Source of the DNA: Aeromicrobium tamlense
Lineage (GTDB): Bacteria > Actinomycetota > Actinomycetes > Propionibacteriales > Nocardioidaceae
Assembly (NCBI RefSeq): GCF_013408555.1
Contig: NZ_JACBZN010000001.1
Span: 2,356,001-2,420,000 of the forward strand
Reading direction: 5' to 3'
DNA length: 64,000 nucleotides
The position numbers and the translations under genes were made by a program. Numbering within the stretch: the first letter of the stretch is position 1; every line of letters starts with the position of its first letter. This document shows, piece by piece, positions 1-9,700 of the stretch. The notes beneath the pieces were generated by a model. That model did not search any database. It saw only the letters and a program-made list of their open reading frames with translations, and was not told where the DNA came from.

Positions 1-162
1 ATGCGGCACGCGCCCTACGCCGTCACCGAGGACGCGCGTGACCGCTGGCTGAAGCACTTCCGCGAGGGACTCGACGCGGCGCGGCTCGATCCCGAGCACG
101 ACGCCCAGTTCTGGGCGTACGCGCAGCACGCCGCCAACTTCATGATCAACTCGCCGAGCTGA
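1..162 (+). CDS. Truncated haemoglobin (group II, GlbO-like), C-terminal fragment
   Basis: The window opens inside this gene; 53 residues and the stop codon are visible. The pattern RHAPY...W...F...L..A.L..E....FW.Y....A..M.N matches the G/H-helix end of group II truncated haemoglobins (GlbO/HbO), which bind O2 and handle reactive oxygen or nitrogen species. The ATG at base 1 is probably the internal Met of the family's M-R-H-A motif, not the start, because the haem-binding N-terminal half is missing. Its stop codon ends one base before the stop of the convergent thioesterase gene. Recognition is from a short tail, so the family is likely but not certain. Confidence 0.75.
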   Translation: MRHAPYAVTEDARDRWLKHFREGLDAARLDPEHDAQFWAYAQHAANFMINSPS

Positions 163-864
163 TCAGGACATCGCGGCCGCGAGCGACTCCTTCTCGCGGT
201 CGCTGAACGGGCGCGACGACTGGGTCGCGGCGTCGAAGCCCACCAGCACCGCCAGCGACGAGGCGAACGCGACGCCCTCGTCGCCGAGCTGGGCCTCGAT
301 CGTGAACGAGGCGTTGCCGACGCGACCCACGCGTGCCGTGGACTCCAGGCGCGCCTGCGCCGGGATCGGGCGGTGGTAGCGCGCCTCCACGCTGGCGACC
401 ACGAAGTTGCCCGGCGTGAGCCGCGTGAGGACGCCGTTGATGAACGGCACGCGGGTCTCCTGGAAGAGCTCGAAGACCTGCGCCTCGTTGACGAGGCCGG
501 TGGCGTCGAGGTCGGTGTGCCGTAGCGCGATCGAGCCGGGCTGGGCCGCGGCGTTGAGCTGCTCCTCGGGCGCGAGGGCGCCGTAGGTGACGTCGACGAC
601 CGCGAACTCGTCGTCCGAGCCCTCGACCCCGATGACCTGCTGCACGTGGTCACCCTCGACGCGGCTGGTGACCACGACGGGTCGCCTCCCCAGCAGCATC
701 GGGCGCTTGAACTGGATGTTCATCGCGCCGATCGGGCCCGCCGGCAGCTCCGGGATCGCAGCTCGCGCGTTCTCGGCGTACTTGAGGTAGACGACGTTGT
801 TGACGTGGTTGAGCGAGTCGAGGTCGGCCCACCGCATCGGGATCTCGTGTCGGTACTCGGTCAC
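163..864 (-). CDS. Acyl-CoA thioesterase, double hotdog fold
   Basis: A 233-residue protein with two hotdog repeats. The first begins around residue 10 with W-A-D-L-D-S-L-N-H-V-N-N-V-Y, and the second around residue 124 with H-T-D-L-D-A-T-G-L-V-N. Both match the 4HBT-family Asp/Asn signature for thioester hydrolysis. It probably hydrolyses a fatty or aromatic acyl-CoA in the cytosol; the exact substrate cannot be told. It starts at GTG 862-864. Its stop abuts the stop of the globin gene, and it lies downstream of the biotin carrier/carboxyltransferase pair on the same strand with a 33-base gap, so co-transcription is possible. Confidence 0.85.
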   Translation of the reverse strand: MTEYRHEIPMRWADLDSLNHVNNVVYLKYAENARAAIPELPAGPIGAMNIQFKRPMLLGRRPVVVTSRVEGDHVQQVIGVEGSDDEFAVVDVTYGALAPEEQLNAAAQPGSIALRHTDLDATGLVNEAQVFELFQETRVPFINGVLTRLTPGNFVVASVEARYHRPIPAQARLESTARVGRVGNASFTIEAQLGDEGVAFASSLAVLVGFDAATQSSRPFSDREKESLAAAMS

Positions 865-897
865 CCGCGCATCCTGTCACGGCGCCCGGAGTGATGC

Positions 898-1121
898 TCA
901 GGCGCCGAGCGTGTCGTCGATCTCGACGACGGAGTCGCCCTCCTGGACGATCTGGCCCTCCGCGACGAGGATGCTCGCGACGTGGCCGTGGGCCGGCGCG
1001 ACGACGGGGATCTCCATCTTCATCGACTCGATGATGACGAGCGTGTCGCCGGGACCGACCTGGTCGCCCTCGCGGGCGAGGATCTTCCACACGTTGCCGA
1101 CGATCTCGGCCTTGGCGTCGA

Positions 1122-1125
<4 letters not shown>
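898..1125 (-). CDS. Stand-alone biotin carboxyl carrier protein (mini-BCCP)
   Basis: A 75-residue protein that is essentially one biotinyl/lipoyl domain. The biotinylation motif E-S-M-K-M-E puts the biotin on Lys36, followed by a G-H-V hairpin and a V-x-E-G-x-x-V repeat typical of the fold. It carries carboxybiotin between a biotin carboxylase and a carboxyltransferase. The GTG start overlaps the upstream carboxyltransferase stop (GTGA), so the two are translationally coupled. No biotin carboxylase is encoded next to it. BirA at 50.7 kb is the obvious biotinylating enzyme and AccA3 at 59 kb a possible carboxylase partner (inference). Confidence 0.9.
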
Positions 1126-2630
<1,505 letters not shown>

Positions 2631-2636
2631 TCCTCG

Positions 2637-2642
2637 ACTATA
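2637..2642 (-). promoter_or_regulatory. -10 box of the carboxyltransferase gene
   Basis: Reads TATAGT on the minus strand, ending 6 nt before the ATG. This predicts a leaderless transcript and lies between the two operator dyads. Confidence 0.55.
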
Positions 2643-2651
2643 GACCAAACG

Positions 2652-2665
2652 TGAGGATTCCCTCA
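2652..2665. promoter_or_regulatory. Operator copy 2 of TGAGG-N4-CCTCA, carboxyltransferase promoter
   Basis: A perfect 5-4-5 dyad, TGAGG-ATTC-CCTCA, centred 29 bp from copy 1. It lies in the -10/-35 spacer region of the carboxyltransferase promoter. Confidence 0.65.
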
Positions 2666-2728
2666 TATTCGTTCGGCGTGTTTTCGATGTGACCTTTCGC
2701 ACCAGAGGGGCGTGCGATACGGTGACGA

Positions 2729-2744
2729 CTAAGCAAGCGCTTAG
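2729..2744. promoter_or_regulatory. Shared 16-bp dyad CTAAGCAAGCGCTTAG
   Basis: An inverted repeat (CTAAGC/GCTTAG arms) just upstream of the SDR operon and just after a TACGGT hexamer at 2718-2723 that could be its -10 box. The exact reverse complement lies at 18060-18075 in the thiolase/TetR divergent promoter. The likely binder is the TetR protein encoded at 18093. Confidence 0.65.
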
Positions 2745-2762
2745 ACAACCGAGGAGACCTAC

Positions 2763-3518
2763 GTGTCCGAACCCCGTACCGCCATCATCACCGGAGCCGC
2801 CCGTGGCATCGGCGCCGGCATCGCCAAGCGATTCGCCGCCGACGGCTTCAAGGTCGCCGTCCTCGACCTCGACGAGGCCGCCTGCCAGACCGTCGTCGAC
2901 GAGATCGTCGCGAACGGTGGCCAGGCCCTCGCCGTCGGCGCCAACGTGGCCGACGCCGACGCCGTCGAGGCGGCCGTGAGCAAGGTCGCCGAGGAGCTCG
3001 GCGCGCCGACCGTGCTGGTCAACAACGCCGGTGTCATCCGCGACAACCTGCTGTTCAAGATGACCACCGACGACTGGGACCTGGTCATGGACGTGCACCT
3101 CAAGGGCTCGTTCCTCATGACGAAGGCCGTCCAGAAGCACATGACCGAGGCCAAGTACGGCCGCATCGTCAACCTGTCGAGCACGTCGGCGCTGGGCAAC
3201 CGCGGCCAGGCCAACTACTCGGCCGCCAAGGCCGGCCTGCAGGGCTTCACCAAGACCCTCGCCATCGAGCTGGGCAAGTACGGCGTGACCGCCAACGCGA
3301 TCGCCCCGGGCTTCATCCAGACCGACATGACCGCCGCGACCGCCGAGCGCATCGGCGTGCCGTTCGACGACTTCATCGAGTACGCCTCGAAGGAGATCCC
3401 GGTGCAGCGCGTCGGCCAGCCCGAGGACATCGCGAACACCGCGGCGTTCCTGTGCGGCGAGGCCGCCGGCTTCGTGTCGGGCCAGGTCATCTACGTCGCC
3501 GGCGGACCGAAGGACTGA
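2763..3518 (+). CDS. Short-chain dehydrogenase, 3-oxoacyl/3-hydroxyacyl reductase (FabG-like)
   Basis: A 251-residue classical SDR. It has the Rossmann motif T-G-A-A-R-G-I-G at 10-17, N-N-A-G near 87-90, catalytic Ser140, Tyr152 and Lys156, and a C-terminal Y-V-A-G-G. It uses NAD(P)(H) on a 3-oxoacyl or 3-hydroxyacyl thioester. The usual active-site Asn is His112 in V-H-L-K-G-S-F, as in peroxisomal multifunctional-enzyme-type SDRs, so a beta-oxidation 3-hydroxyacyl-CoA role is as likely as fatty acid synthesis. The GTG start has a GAGGAG ribosome site. One base separates its stop from the phosphotransferase GTG, so the two form an operon. Confidence 0.88.
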   Translation: MSEPRTAIITGAARGIGAGIAKRFAADGFKVAVLDLDEAACQTVVDEIVANGGQALAVGANVADADAVEAAVSKVAEELGAPTVLVNNAGVIRDNLLFKMTTDDWDLVMDVHLKGSFLMTKAVQKHMTEAKYGRIVNLSSTSALGNRGQANYSAAKAGLQGFTKTLAIELGKYGVTANAIAPGFIQTDMTAATAERIGVPFDDFIEYASKEIPVQRVGQPEDIANTAAFLCGEAAGFVSGQVIYVAGGPKD

Positions 3519-3519
3519 C

Positions 3520-4557
3520 GTGACCGCTCCTGACGTCGTCAAGGGCCTCGATCTCGAGGCACTGCGCACGTGGCTGGACGCCGAGGCCCCCGGGGAGCTC
3601 CCGGGGGCGCTCAGCGCCAGCCTGATCACCGGTGGCAAGTCCAACCTCACGTACGCCGTCACCAACGGCGAGCGTGACGTGATCGTGCGCCGTCCGCCGC
3701 TGGGCCACGTGCTGGCCACCGCCCACGACATGGGCCGTGAGCACCGCGTGATGGCGGCGCTGGCCGGCACCTCCGTGCCCGTCCCGCGGATGATCGCCGA
3801 GTGCACCGACGAGTCGGTCATCGGCGCCACGTTCTACGTCATGGAGCGCATGTCGGGCACCGCCTTCCAGCGGGCGTCCGACCTCGAGGTCATCGGAGCC
3901 GAGCGCACCCGCGCCGTCACCGAGCGCCTCGTCGACACCCTCGCCGACCTGCACGCGGTGGACTACCAGGCGGTCGGCCTGGGCGACTTCGGTCGCCCCG
4001 ACGGCTACCTCACCCGCCAGGTCGCGCGGTGGAAGAAGCAGCTCGACTCCTCGCGATCGCGCGAGATCGACGGCATCGACGAGCTGGCCGACCGCCTGAC
4101 CGCCTCGGTCCCCGAGACCGGCGAGAGCACGATCGTCCATGGCGACTACCGCCTCGACAACGTGCTGGTGGACACCGAGGACGGCGACCGCATCACCACG
4201 GTCCTGGACTGGGAGATGAGCACGCTCGGCGATCCGCTCACCGACGTGGCCGTGATGCTGGCCTACCAGCACCTGGCCCTGGACGCCGGACCGTCGAGCG
4301 GTCAGGTCACCGACGCCCCGCAGGCGCCCGGCTACCTCTCCCCCGACGAGTCGGTCGAGCGCTACGCGAAGCGCTCGGGCCGCGACGTCAGCGAGCTCGG
4401 GTTCCACCTGGGTCTGGCCTACTTCAAGCTGGCCGTGATCCTCGAGGGCATCCACTTCCGCCACTCGGCCGGCCAGACGGTCGGCTCGGGCTTCGACGGG
4501 ATCGGCGCCATGATCGATCCGCTCGTCCAGCACGGACTTGCGGCTACTTCCAAGTAA
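3520..4557 (+). CDS. Phosphotransferase family protein (APH fold, ACAD10/11-like kinase)
   Basis: A 345-residue aminoglycoside-phosphotransferase-fold protein. It has an N-terminal lobe with G-G-K-S-N near 38-42, a catalytic loop H-G-D-Y-R-L-D-N at 207-214 and a metal-binding L-D-W-E at 229-232. This closely resembles the kinase domain of acyl-CoA dehydrogenase family members 10/11, which phosphorylates 4-hydroxyacyl-CoA for catabolism. Resistance to aminoglycosides is not implied. It is coupled to the SDR upstream and followed 20 bases later by a TetR regulator, consistent with a fatty or hydroxy acid catabolic operon. The 3' end contains a TACTT-CC-AAGTA dyad that may be the TetR operator. 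Confidence 0.85.
   Translation: MTAPDVVKGLDLEALRTWLDAEAPGELPGALSASLITGGKSNLTYAVTNGERDVIVRRPPLGHVLATAHDMGREHRVMAALAGTSVPVPRMIAECTDESVIGATFYVMERMSGTAFQRASDLEVIGAERTRAVTERLVDTLADLHAVDYQAVGLGDFGRPDGYLTRQVARWKKQLDSSRSREIDGIDELADRLTASVPETGESTIVHGDYRLDNVLVDTEDGDRITTVLDWEMSTLGDPLTDVAVMLAYQHLALDAGPSSGQVTDAPQAPGYLSPDESVERYAKRSGRDVSELGFHLGLAYFKLAVILEGIHFRHSAGQTVGSGFDGIGAMIDPLVQHGLAATSK
4545..4556. promoter_or_regulatory. TACTT-CC-AAGTA dyad upstream of TetR gene
   Basis: A perfect 5-2-5 inverted repeat at the end of the phosphotransferase gene, 9 bases before the TAGTCT box of the TetR gene. Position fits an autoregulatory operator. Confidence 0.4.
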
Positions 4558-4564
4558 GTAAGGG

Positions 4565-4570
4565 TAGTCT
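4565..4570 (+). promoter_or_regulatory. -10 box of TetR gene
   Basis: TAGTCT ending 7 nt before the GTG at 4578, predicting a leaderless message and deciding the start codon. Confidence 0.55.
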
Positions 4571-4577
4571 GGCGCGC

Positions 4578-5201
4578 GTGACGGCCCAGATCCTCGAACC
4601 TCGCCGGCGTCCCACGCAGGAGCGCAGCAAGGTCAAGTTCGACAGCCTGCTCCAGGCGTCGCGCGACGTGCTGCTCGAAGCAGGCTTCGAGTCGTTCACG
4701 TGCGAGGAGGTGGCTCAGCGCGCCGGACTGCCCATCGGCACCCTGTACCAGTTCTTCGCGAACAAGTACGTGATCGTGTGCGAGCTCGACCGCCAGAACG
4801 CCGTCGCGATCCAGTCCGAGCTGGACAAGCTGGCGTCCGAGCTGCCCACGCTCGACTGGCTCGTGCTGCTCGACCGACTGGTCGACCACATGGCTGCGCT
4901 GTGGCTGAACGACCCGTCACGCAGCGCCGTCTGGTACGCCGTGCAGTCCACGCCGATCACCCGCGCGACGGCCGAGGTCACCGAGCAGCAGCTTGCGGCC
5001 CGCGTCGCCCACGTGCTCGCGCCGCTGACCCCCGGCACCCCGCGCGAGCGCCGCAAGATCATGGCCGAGGTCCTCGTGCACATGTCCTACTCGATGCTCA
5101 ACTTCTCGGTGCGCGACCTGCAGGAGCACGCCGAGGCCATCATCGAGCTCAAGCGCCTCCTGGGCACCTACCTGCTGGCCGCCGAGGCCGGCGCCACCTG
5201 A
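4578..5201 (+). CDS. TetR family transcriptional regulator
   Basis: A 207-residue one-domain repressor. The N-terminal helix-turn-helix spans roughly residues 20-65 (F-T-C-E-E-V-A-Q-R-A-G-L-P-I-G-T-L-Y-Q-F-F). A helical ligand-binding domain follows. The ligand is unknown; the neighbouring SDR and kinase suggest an acyl-CoA. The GTG start is supported by a TAGTCT box 7 nt upstream and no ribosome site. It could be autoregulated through the TACTT-CC-AAGTA repeat. It might also be the FAS regulator binding TGAGG-N4-CCTCA, but nothing in the sequence proves this. A 63-bp hairpin repeat follows its stop. Confidence 0.88.
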   Translation: MTAQILEPRRRPTQERSKVKFDSLLQASRDVLLEAGFESFTCEEVAQRAGLPIGTLYQFFANKYVIVCELDRQNAVAIQSELDKLASELPTLDWLVLLDRLVDHMAALWLNDPSRSAVWYAVQSTPITRATAEVTEQQLAARVAHVLAPLTPGTPRERRKIMAEVLVHMSYSMLNFSVRDLQEHAEAIIELKRLLGTYLLAAEAGAT

Positions 5202-5216
5202 GCCGACCGCCCCTCC

Positions 5217-5279
5217 CGAGATGTGCTCCGATTTCCACCTTTCAGCACGGCTGAAAGGTGGAAACAGGAGCACATCTCG
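5217..5279. repeat. 63-bp palindromic intergenic repeat, copy 1
   Basis: A near-perfect long hairpin. Outer arms CGAGATGTGCTCC (5217-5229) and its complement (5267-5279) enclose an inner 15-bp stem, TTTCCACCTTTCAGC (5232-5246) with 5250-5264, and a 3-base loop. It lies between convergent genes and touches the stop codon of the epimerase. It may act as a bidirectional terminator. Three more copies of exactly the same length are present. Confidence 0.85.
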
Positions 5280-6245
5280 TCATAGGGCGGCCAGGACGCG
5301 GCGCTCCTCGTCGTCGGTGAGGCCGCACCGGCGCGGCTCGGTGCGGGTCTCCTCCCACGCGAGCGTGTCGGCGAGCGTGTCCTCGAGCGGCCGGGTGACC
5401 AGGCCCTCTGCGCGGGCGCGCCGCGTGTCCAGGGTGGCGAAGCCGCGCCACTTCGGGTCGTCGATCCACAGCGGCAGCGACGCGGGCCCCATCCAGTGGC
5501 CGATCCCCAGCTCGCGCAGTCGCTCGACCGGCACGCGCCGCGGGGTCGCCGCCGAGCCTGCCACGCGCGCAGCCACGTCGAGCACCGATCCCAGGTCGGT
5601 CGTCGGGCCCGTGGCGTTGAAGACGCCCTCGACCTGCCGCTCCGCGAGGTCGACGATCCAGACCGCGAGGTCGCGGACGTCGACCATCGCGCAGGGGAAG
5701 TCGAGCTCGTCCGGCACGACGACCTCCGGGCCGACGGGGTGCGCGAGCCTCCAGGGCCAGTAGCCCGTGCGGCCCGACCAGTCCCCCGGTCCGGCGATGA
5801 GGCCCGAGCGCACCACGGCCGCCGGGCCCGCCGCCAGCACGGCCTGCTCGCACGCCACCTTCGCGGCGCCGTAGTCCTCGTCCGAGGCCATCGTGTCGGC
5901 CTCGAGCGGCGGCAGCGTGGCGGCGTCCTCGGACTGCTCGATCGAGGAGAAGTCGGCGTACGCGTTGCCGCTGGAGACGAGGACGCGGTGGTCGGCCCCG
6001 ACGTCGCGCACCGCACGCCGCACGTGGCCGGGCTGGCGCGCCACGTCGATCACGCCGTCCCAGCGACGGCCGGCGAGCGGCGCGAGGCCGTCCTCCTCGT
6101 CGCGGTCCACGCGGACGAAGGCGGCGCCGTCGGGAGGCGCGGACGAGCCTCGAGCCGCGCACGTGACGCGGTGCCCGCGCGCGAGCGCCGTCCGCGCGAT
6201 CTCACGACCGAGGAACGCGGTACCGCCCAGCACGAGGAGCTCCAT
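5280..6245 (-). CDS. NAD-dependent epimerase/dehydratase-like protein
   Basis: A 321-residue extended SDR. It starts M-E-L-L-V-L-G-G-T-A-F-L-G, a nucleotide-binding G-G-T-x-x-L-G loop. V-S-S-G-N-A-Y-A-D lies near residue 90 and D-Y-G-A-A-K-V near 125, giving a Tyr-Lys pair. It probably acts on a sugar or isoprenoid-like substrate using NAD(P), but the substrate is unknown. The ATG at 6243-6245 directly before the Rossmann strand is preferred over a TTG four codons upstream. It lies downstream of acpS on the same strand with a 63-bp hairpin repeat between them, so it is probably transcribed separately. Confidence 0.75.
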   Translation of the reverse strand: MELLVLGGTAFLGREIARTALARGHRVTCAARGSSAPPDGAAFVRVDRDEEDGLAPLAGRRWDGVIDVARQPGHVRRAVRDVGADHRVLVSSGNAYADFSSIEQSEDAATLPPLEADTMASDEDYGAAKVACEQAVLAAGPAAVVRSGLIAGPGDWSGRTGYWPWRLAHPVGPEVVVPDELDFPCAMVDVRDLAVWIVDLAERQVEGVFNATGPTTDLGSVLDVAARVAGSAATPRRVPVERLRELGIGHWMGPASLPLWIDDPKWRGFATLDTRRARAEGLVTRPLEDTLADTLAWEETRTEPRRCGLTDDEERRVLAAL

Positions 6246-6315
6246 CGCCCCAGCCAACCCCCGCCGGCGGGCGGTGGGAAGCCCTGTTCGCCGACGGCAC
6301 CATCCCCGCCGGCCC

Positions 6316-6378
6316 CGAGATGTGCTCCCTTATCGACGTCTCAGACGTGCTGAAAGGTGGAAATCGGAGCACATCTCG
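6316..6378. repeat. 63-bp palindromic intergenic repeat, copy 2 (one inner arm diverged)
   Basis: Outer arms CGAGATGTGCTCC (6316-6328) and GGAGCACATCTCG (6366-6378) are identical to copy 1, and the right inner arm CTGAAAGGTGGAAA is kept. The left inner arm has changed, so the inner stem is broken. It abuts the acpS stop codon at 6379 and probably terminates the fas-acpS transcript. Confidence 0.8.
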
Positions 6379-6789
6379 CTAGGGGCGGGACAGCGTCACC
6401 ATGGCGATCGCGGCCGGGCCGTCGTGGCTGAGGCTGACGTGCACCGTGACGTCCTCGAGGTGCTTCGCGACCTCGCCGAGGAGACGGATGCGGGGCCTAC
6501 CCCAGGCATCGCGGATGATCTCGATCTGGTCGTGCACGTGCTCGCCGACCTGCGGCGGACTTCCCCACAGCGACTCCGACCAGGCCTTGATGAACGCCTC
6601 CTTGGCGGCCCAGCGGGCCGCCAGGGACGCCATCTCCTGATCGGGGGTGCGACGCCCGGAGCCAGAAGGAGAGCTCCGGGCGTCGCGGCGCTCGGCAGCA
6701 GTGAAGGCGCTGCCCGCGCGGGTACCCGGCTGCCGATGCTGCTCGGCGAATCCGGGCACGTCCACGAGGTCGATCCCCGTGCCGATCAC
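6379..6789 (-). CDS. acpS: Holo-[acyl-carrier-protein] synthase
   Basis: A 136-residue 4'-phosphopantetheinyl transferase of the AcpS type. It begins V-I-G-T-G-I-D-L-V with the metal-binding Asp and has the signature R-W-A-A-K-E-A-F-I-K-A with the second metal ligand near residue 70. It attaches phosphopantetheine from CoA to the ACP domain of FAS-I. The GTG at 6787-6789 overlaps the fas stop codon (GTGA), so translation is coupled, as in the mycobacterial fas-acpS operon. Two other GTG codons lie just upstream. A hairpin repeat follows the stop. Confidence 0.92.
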   Translation of the reverse strand: MIGTGIDLVDVPGFAEQHRQPGTRAGSAFTAAERRDARSSPSGSGRRTPDQEMASLAARWAAKEAFIKAWSESLWGSPPQVGEHVHDQIEIIRDAWGRPRIRLLGEVAKHLEDVTVHVSLSHDGPAAIAMVTLSRP

Positions 6790-9700
6790 CGGCACGCGTA
6801 CACCCCGTCCTCGCCGAGGCGACCGCTGTCGTCGAGCAGCAGAGCGGCCTCGCGCTCCCGCACGCCCGAGTCGCCCAGGCGGCGGTCCGCCGGGCGCCGG
6901 TACAGCGCGTCGCCTCCGTACATCGCGTCCACGAGGCGCGTGCGACCCTCGATGCGGCGACGCTCCGCCGCCTCGAGGTAGCGGTCGCGCTCGTCGGCCG
7001 CGAGCGACTCCACGAACGCCTGCGCGTGCACCACGGCGATGAGGCCGGCCACGTGGCCGAAGCCGAGGCTGGTCAGCAGGCCCGCCTTGAGCGGACCGGT
7101 CGCCAGCGGCTCGCGCAGCCACACGAGGTGCTCGTGCTCGGCCAGATCGTCCATGACGCAGTCCAGGCTCCGGTTCGGCGGCACGACGCCGCCCTCCAGC
7201 ACCTGGCACAGGCCGATGAGCTGGAACGCCGCGGCGCCGCCCTTCGCGTGGCCCGTGAGCGTCTTCTGGCTCATGACGTACAGCGGGTTGCCGTCAGAGC
7301 GACCCAGCGCCGCCGCGAGCCGCTCGTGCAGCTCGGACTCGTTGCGCTCGTTGACGCCCGTCGACGTGTCGTGCTTGGACAGCACGCCGATGTCGTCGGC
7401 TCCCACGCCCAGCGCGGACAGCGACCGGGCCAGCTGCGACTCGCGCCCACCGCGGCCCGCGGCCAGGGCACCGAGGCCCGGCGCCGGGATCGAGGTGTGC
7501 ACGCCGTCGGCGAACGACGCCGCGTAGGCGACGACGCCCAGCACCGGCAGGCCCATCCGCGCGGCCAGGTCGCCGCGGGCCAGCAGGATCGTGCCGCCGC
7601 CCTGCGACTCGACGAACCCGCCGTAGCGGCGGTCGTTGGCCCGGCTGAAGTAGCGGTCCTCGAGGCCCTTGGCGGCCATCGCCGCGGAGTCCGCCGTGGC
7701 CGACATGTCGCCGAAGCCCACGATGCCCTCGACCGAGAGGTCGTCGAAGCCACCGGCCACGACGAACTCGGCCTTGTTCAGGCGGATCTTGTCGACGCCC
7801 TCCTCGACCGACACGGCGGTCGTGGCGCAGGCGGCCACCGGGTGCACCATCGCGCCGTAGCTGCCCACGTAGGACTGCACCACGTGCGCGGCGATGACGT
7901 TCGGCAACGCCTCCTGCAGGATGTCGTTCGGCTTCGCCTCGCCCAGCAGCGTGTCGATGTACAGCGAGTGCATCGACGTCATGCCGCCCATGCCGGTGCC
8001 CTGGGTGTTGGCGACCAGCGTCGGGTGGGTCCAGCGCATCAGCTCGGACGGGGTGAAGCCCGACGAGAGGAACGCGTCCACGGTGCAGACGAGGTTCCAC
8101 AGCGCCACGCGGTCGACGGCCTCGACCATCTCGGCCGGCACGCCCCACACCGTCGGGTCGAAGCCCGTCGGGATCTGGCCGCCGACCGTGCGGGTCAGCT
8201 TCATCTTGCGCGGCACGCGGACCTGCGTGCCCGCCTTGCGGGTGACGGTCCACTCGCCCTCGGCGTCCTGCGCGATCACGGTGTGCTCGGGGTCGGCGTC
8301 GCGCATGGCCTGCGCCTCCGCCTGTCCCGAGACCGTGAAGGTCAGGTCCTGATCGAGGTAGACCGACGCCAGCAGCGGGGCGCTGTTGTCGACCATGTCG
8401 CCGTCGTCGGCGTACCGGCGCACGCCGACCCGCTCGCGGACGGCGTCCTCGTACCGGTCGGCGATCTCGTGCTCGGGCACGGCCTCGCCGGACTCGGCGT
8501 CGTACCAGCCGCGGTTCGTCGCGTCCCAGCTGAGCAGGCCCGTGGACCACGCCAGCTCGAGCACGCCGGCGGCCGAGAGGGTGTCCTCGACCTCCATCTC
8601 GAAGCGCGTGCGCGCCGAGCCGTACGGGCCCAGCTCGCCGGCGCCGACGATGACCACGAGGTCCTCGGGGCGGGCGGTGACCTCGGCCCACTCGGGCGTC
8701 TCGACCCGGTCGAGGCGCGACGGCGGCGCGGGCAGCGCCGGGATCGTCGCGGTGTCGTCGGACGAGGGCTCGTCCTTCTCGAGCACGACCTGACCGGCGA
8801 GGGCCTTCATGTCGAGGTCGGCCTCGCCGAGACCGCCGGTGAGGTCGAGCGTCAGCGGACCCTCGGTCGCGCAGACGCGGGCCTCGGGCGTGCAGGCCTC
8901 GAGCAGCGCGGCGGCCATCTCGTCGGGCGACCAGGTGCGGACACCGGCGGCCTCGACGGCCTCGACCAGCGGGTCGTTGCCGCCCATGAGGCCCGTGCCG
9001 CGGACCCAGCCGATGATGGCGTGGGCCAGCGTGACCTTGTCGGCCCAGCGCTTCTCCGAGCCCCACTTCGTGACGAGCGCGTCGAGCGCGGCCTTGGCCT
9101 CGCCGTAGGCACCGTCGCCGCCGAACATGCCGCGGTTGGGCGAGCCCGGCAGCAGCACGTGCAGGCGGGCGTCGAGGTTGCGGTCGGTGACCGACGACGA
9201 CAGCGCGCCGACGAGTCGCTCGACCGACCACAGCAGGATGCGCATCTCGAGCTCGGCGCGCGGGCCGGCCTCGGTCGCGTCGCCCATGACCCGGCCGGCC
9301 GCGAACGGCACCAGCAGGGTCGGGGTCAGCGACGGCTTGGACACCGTCGTGACACCGGCGGCGGTGCGGGACTGCTCGGCCCCGATCCACTCGACCAGCG
9401 CGTCCACGTCAGCGAACGACGCCAGGTTGGCGGGGACGACCCACAGCGTCGCGCCGGCGCGGGCCGAGCGGCGGTAGAGGTCCTTGAAGAACGCGAGCTT
9501 CCGCGGCGCGAGCGACGAGGTGGTCGCCACGACCGTGGCGCCGCCGGCGAGCAGCTCGCCCACGACGGACCCCGCGATGGAGCCGTCGGCGGCACCGGTC
9601 ACGACCGCGACCTCGCCGGCGAACGCTCCCGGCGTGGTGTCGCGGGCGTCCTCGGCGATGCGGGCGAAGCGCTCGTCGCCGGTCCGCGCGAGCCAGTGCT

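Noticed and set aside
3520..4557. Aminoglycoside resistance gene
   Set aside because: Fold is shared, but motifs and context match the ACAD10/11-type acyl-CoA kinase group; no mobile element or resistance context.
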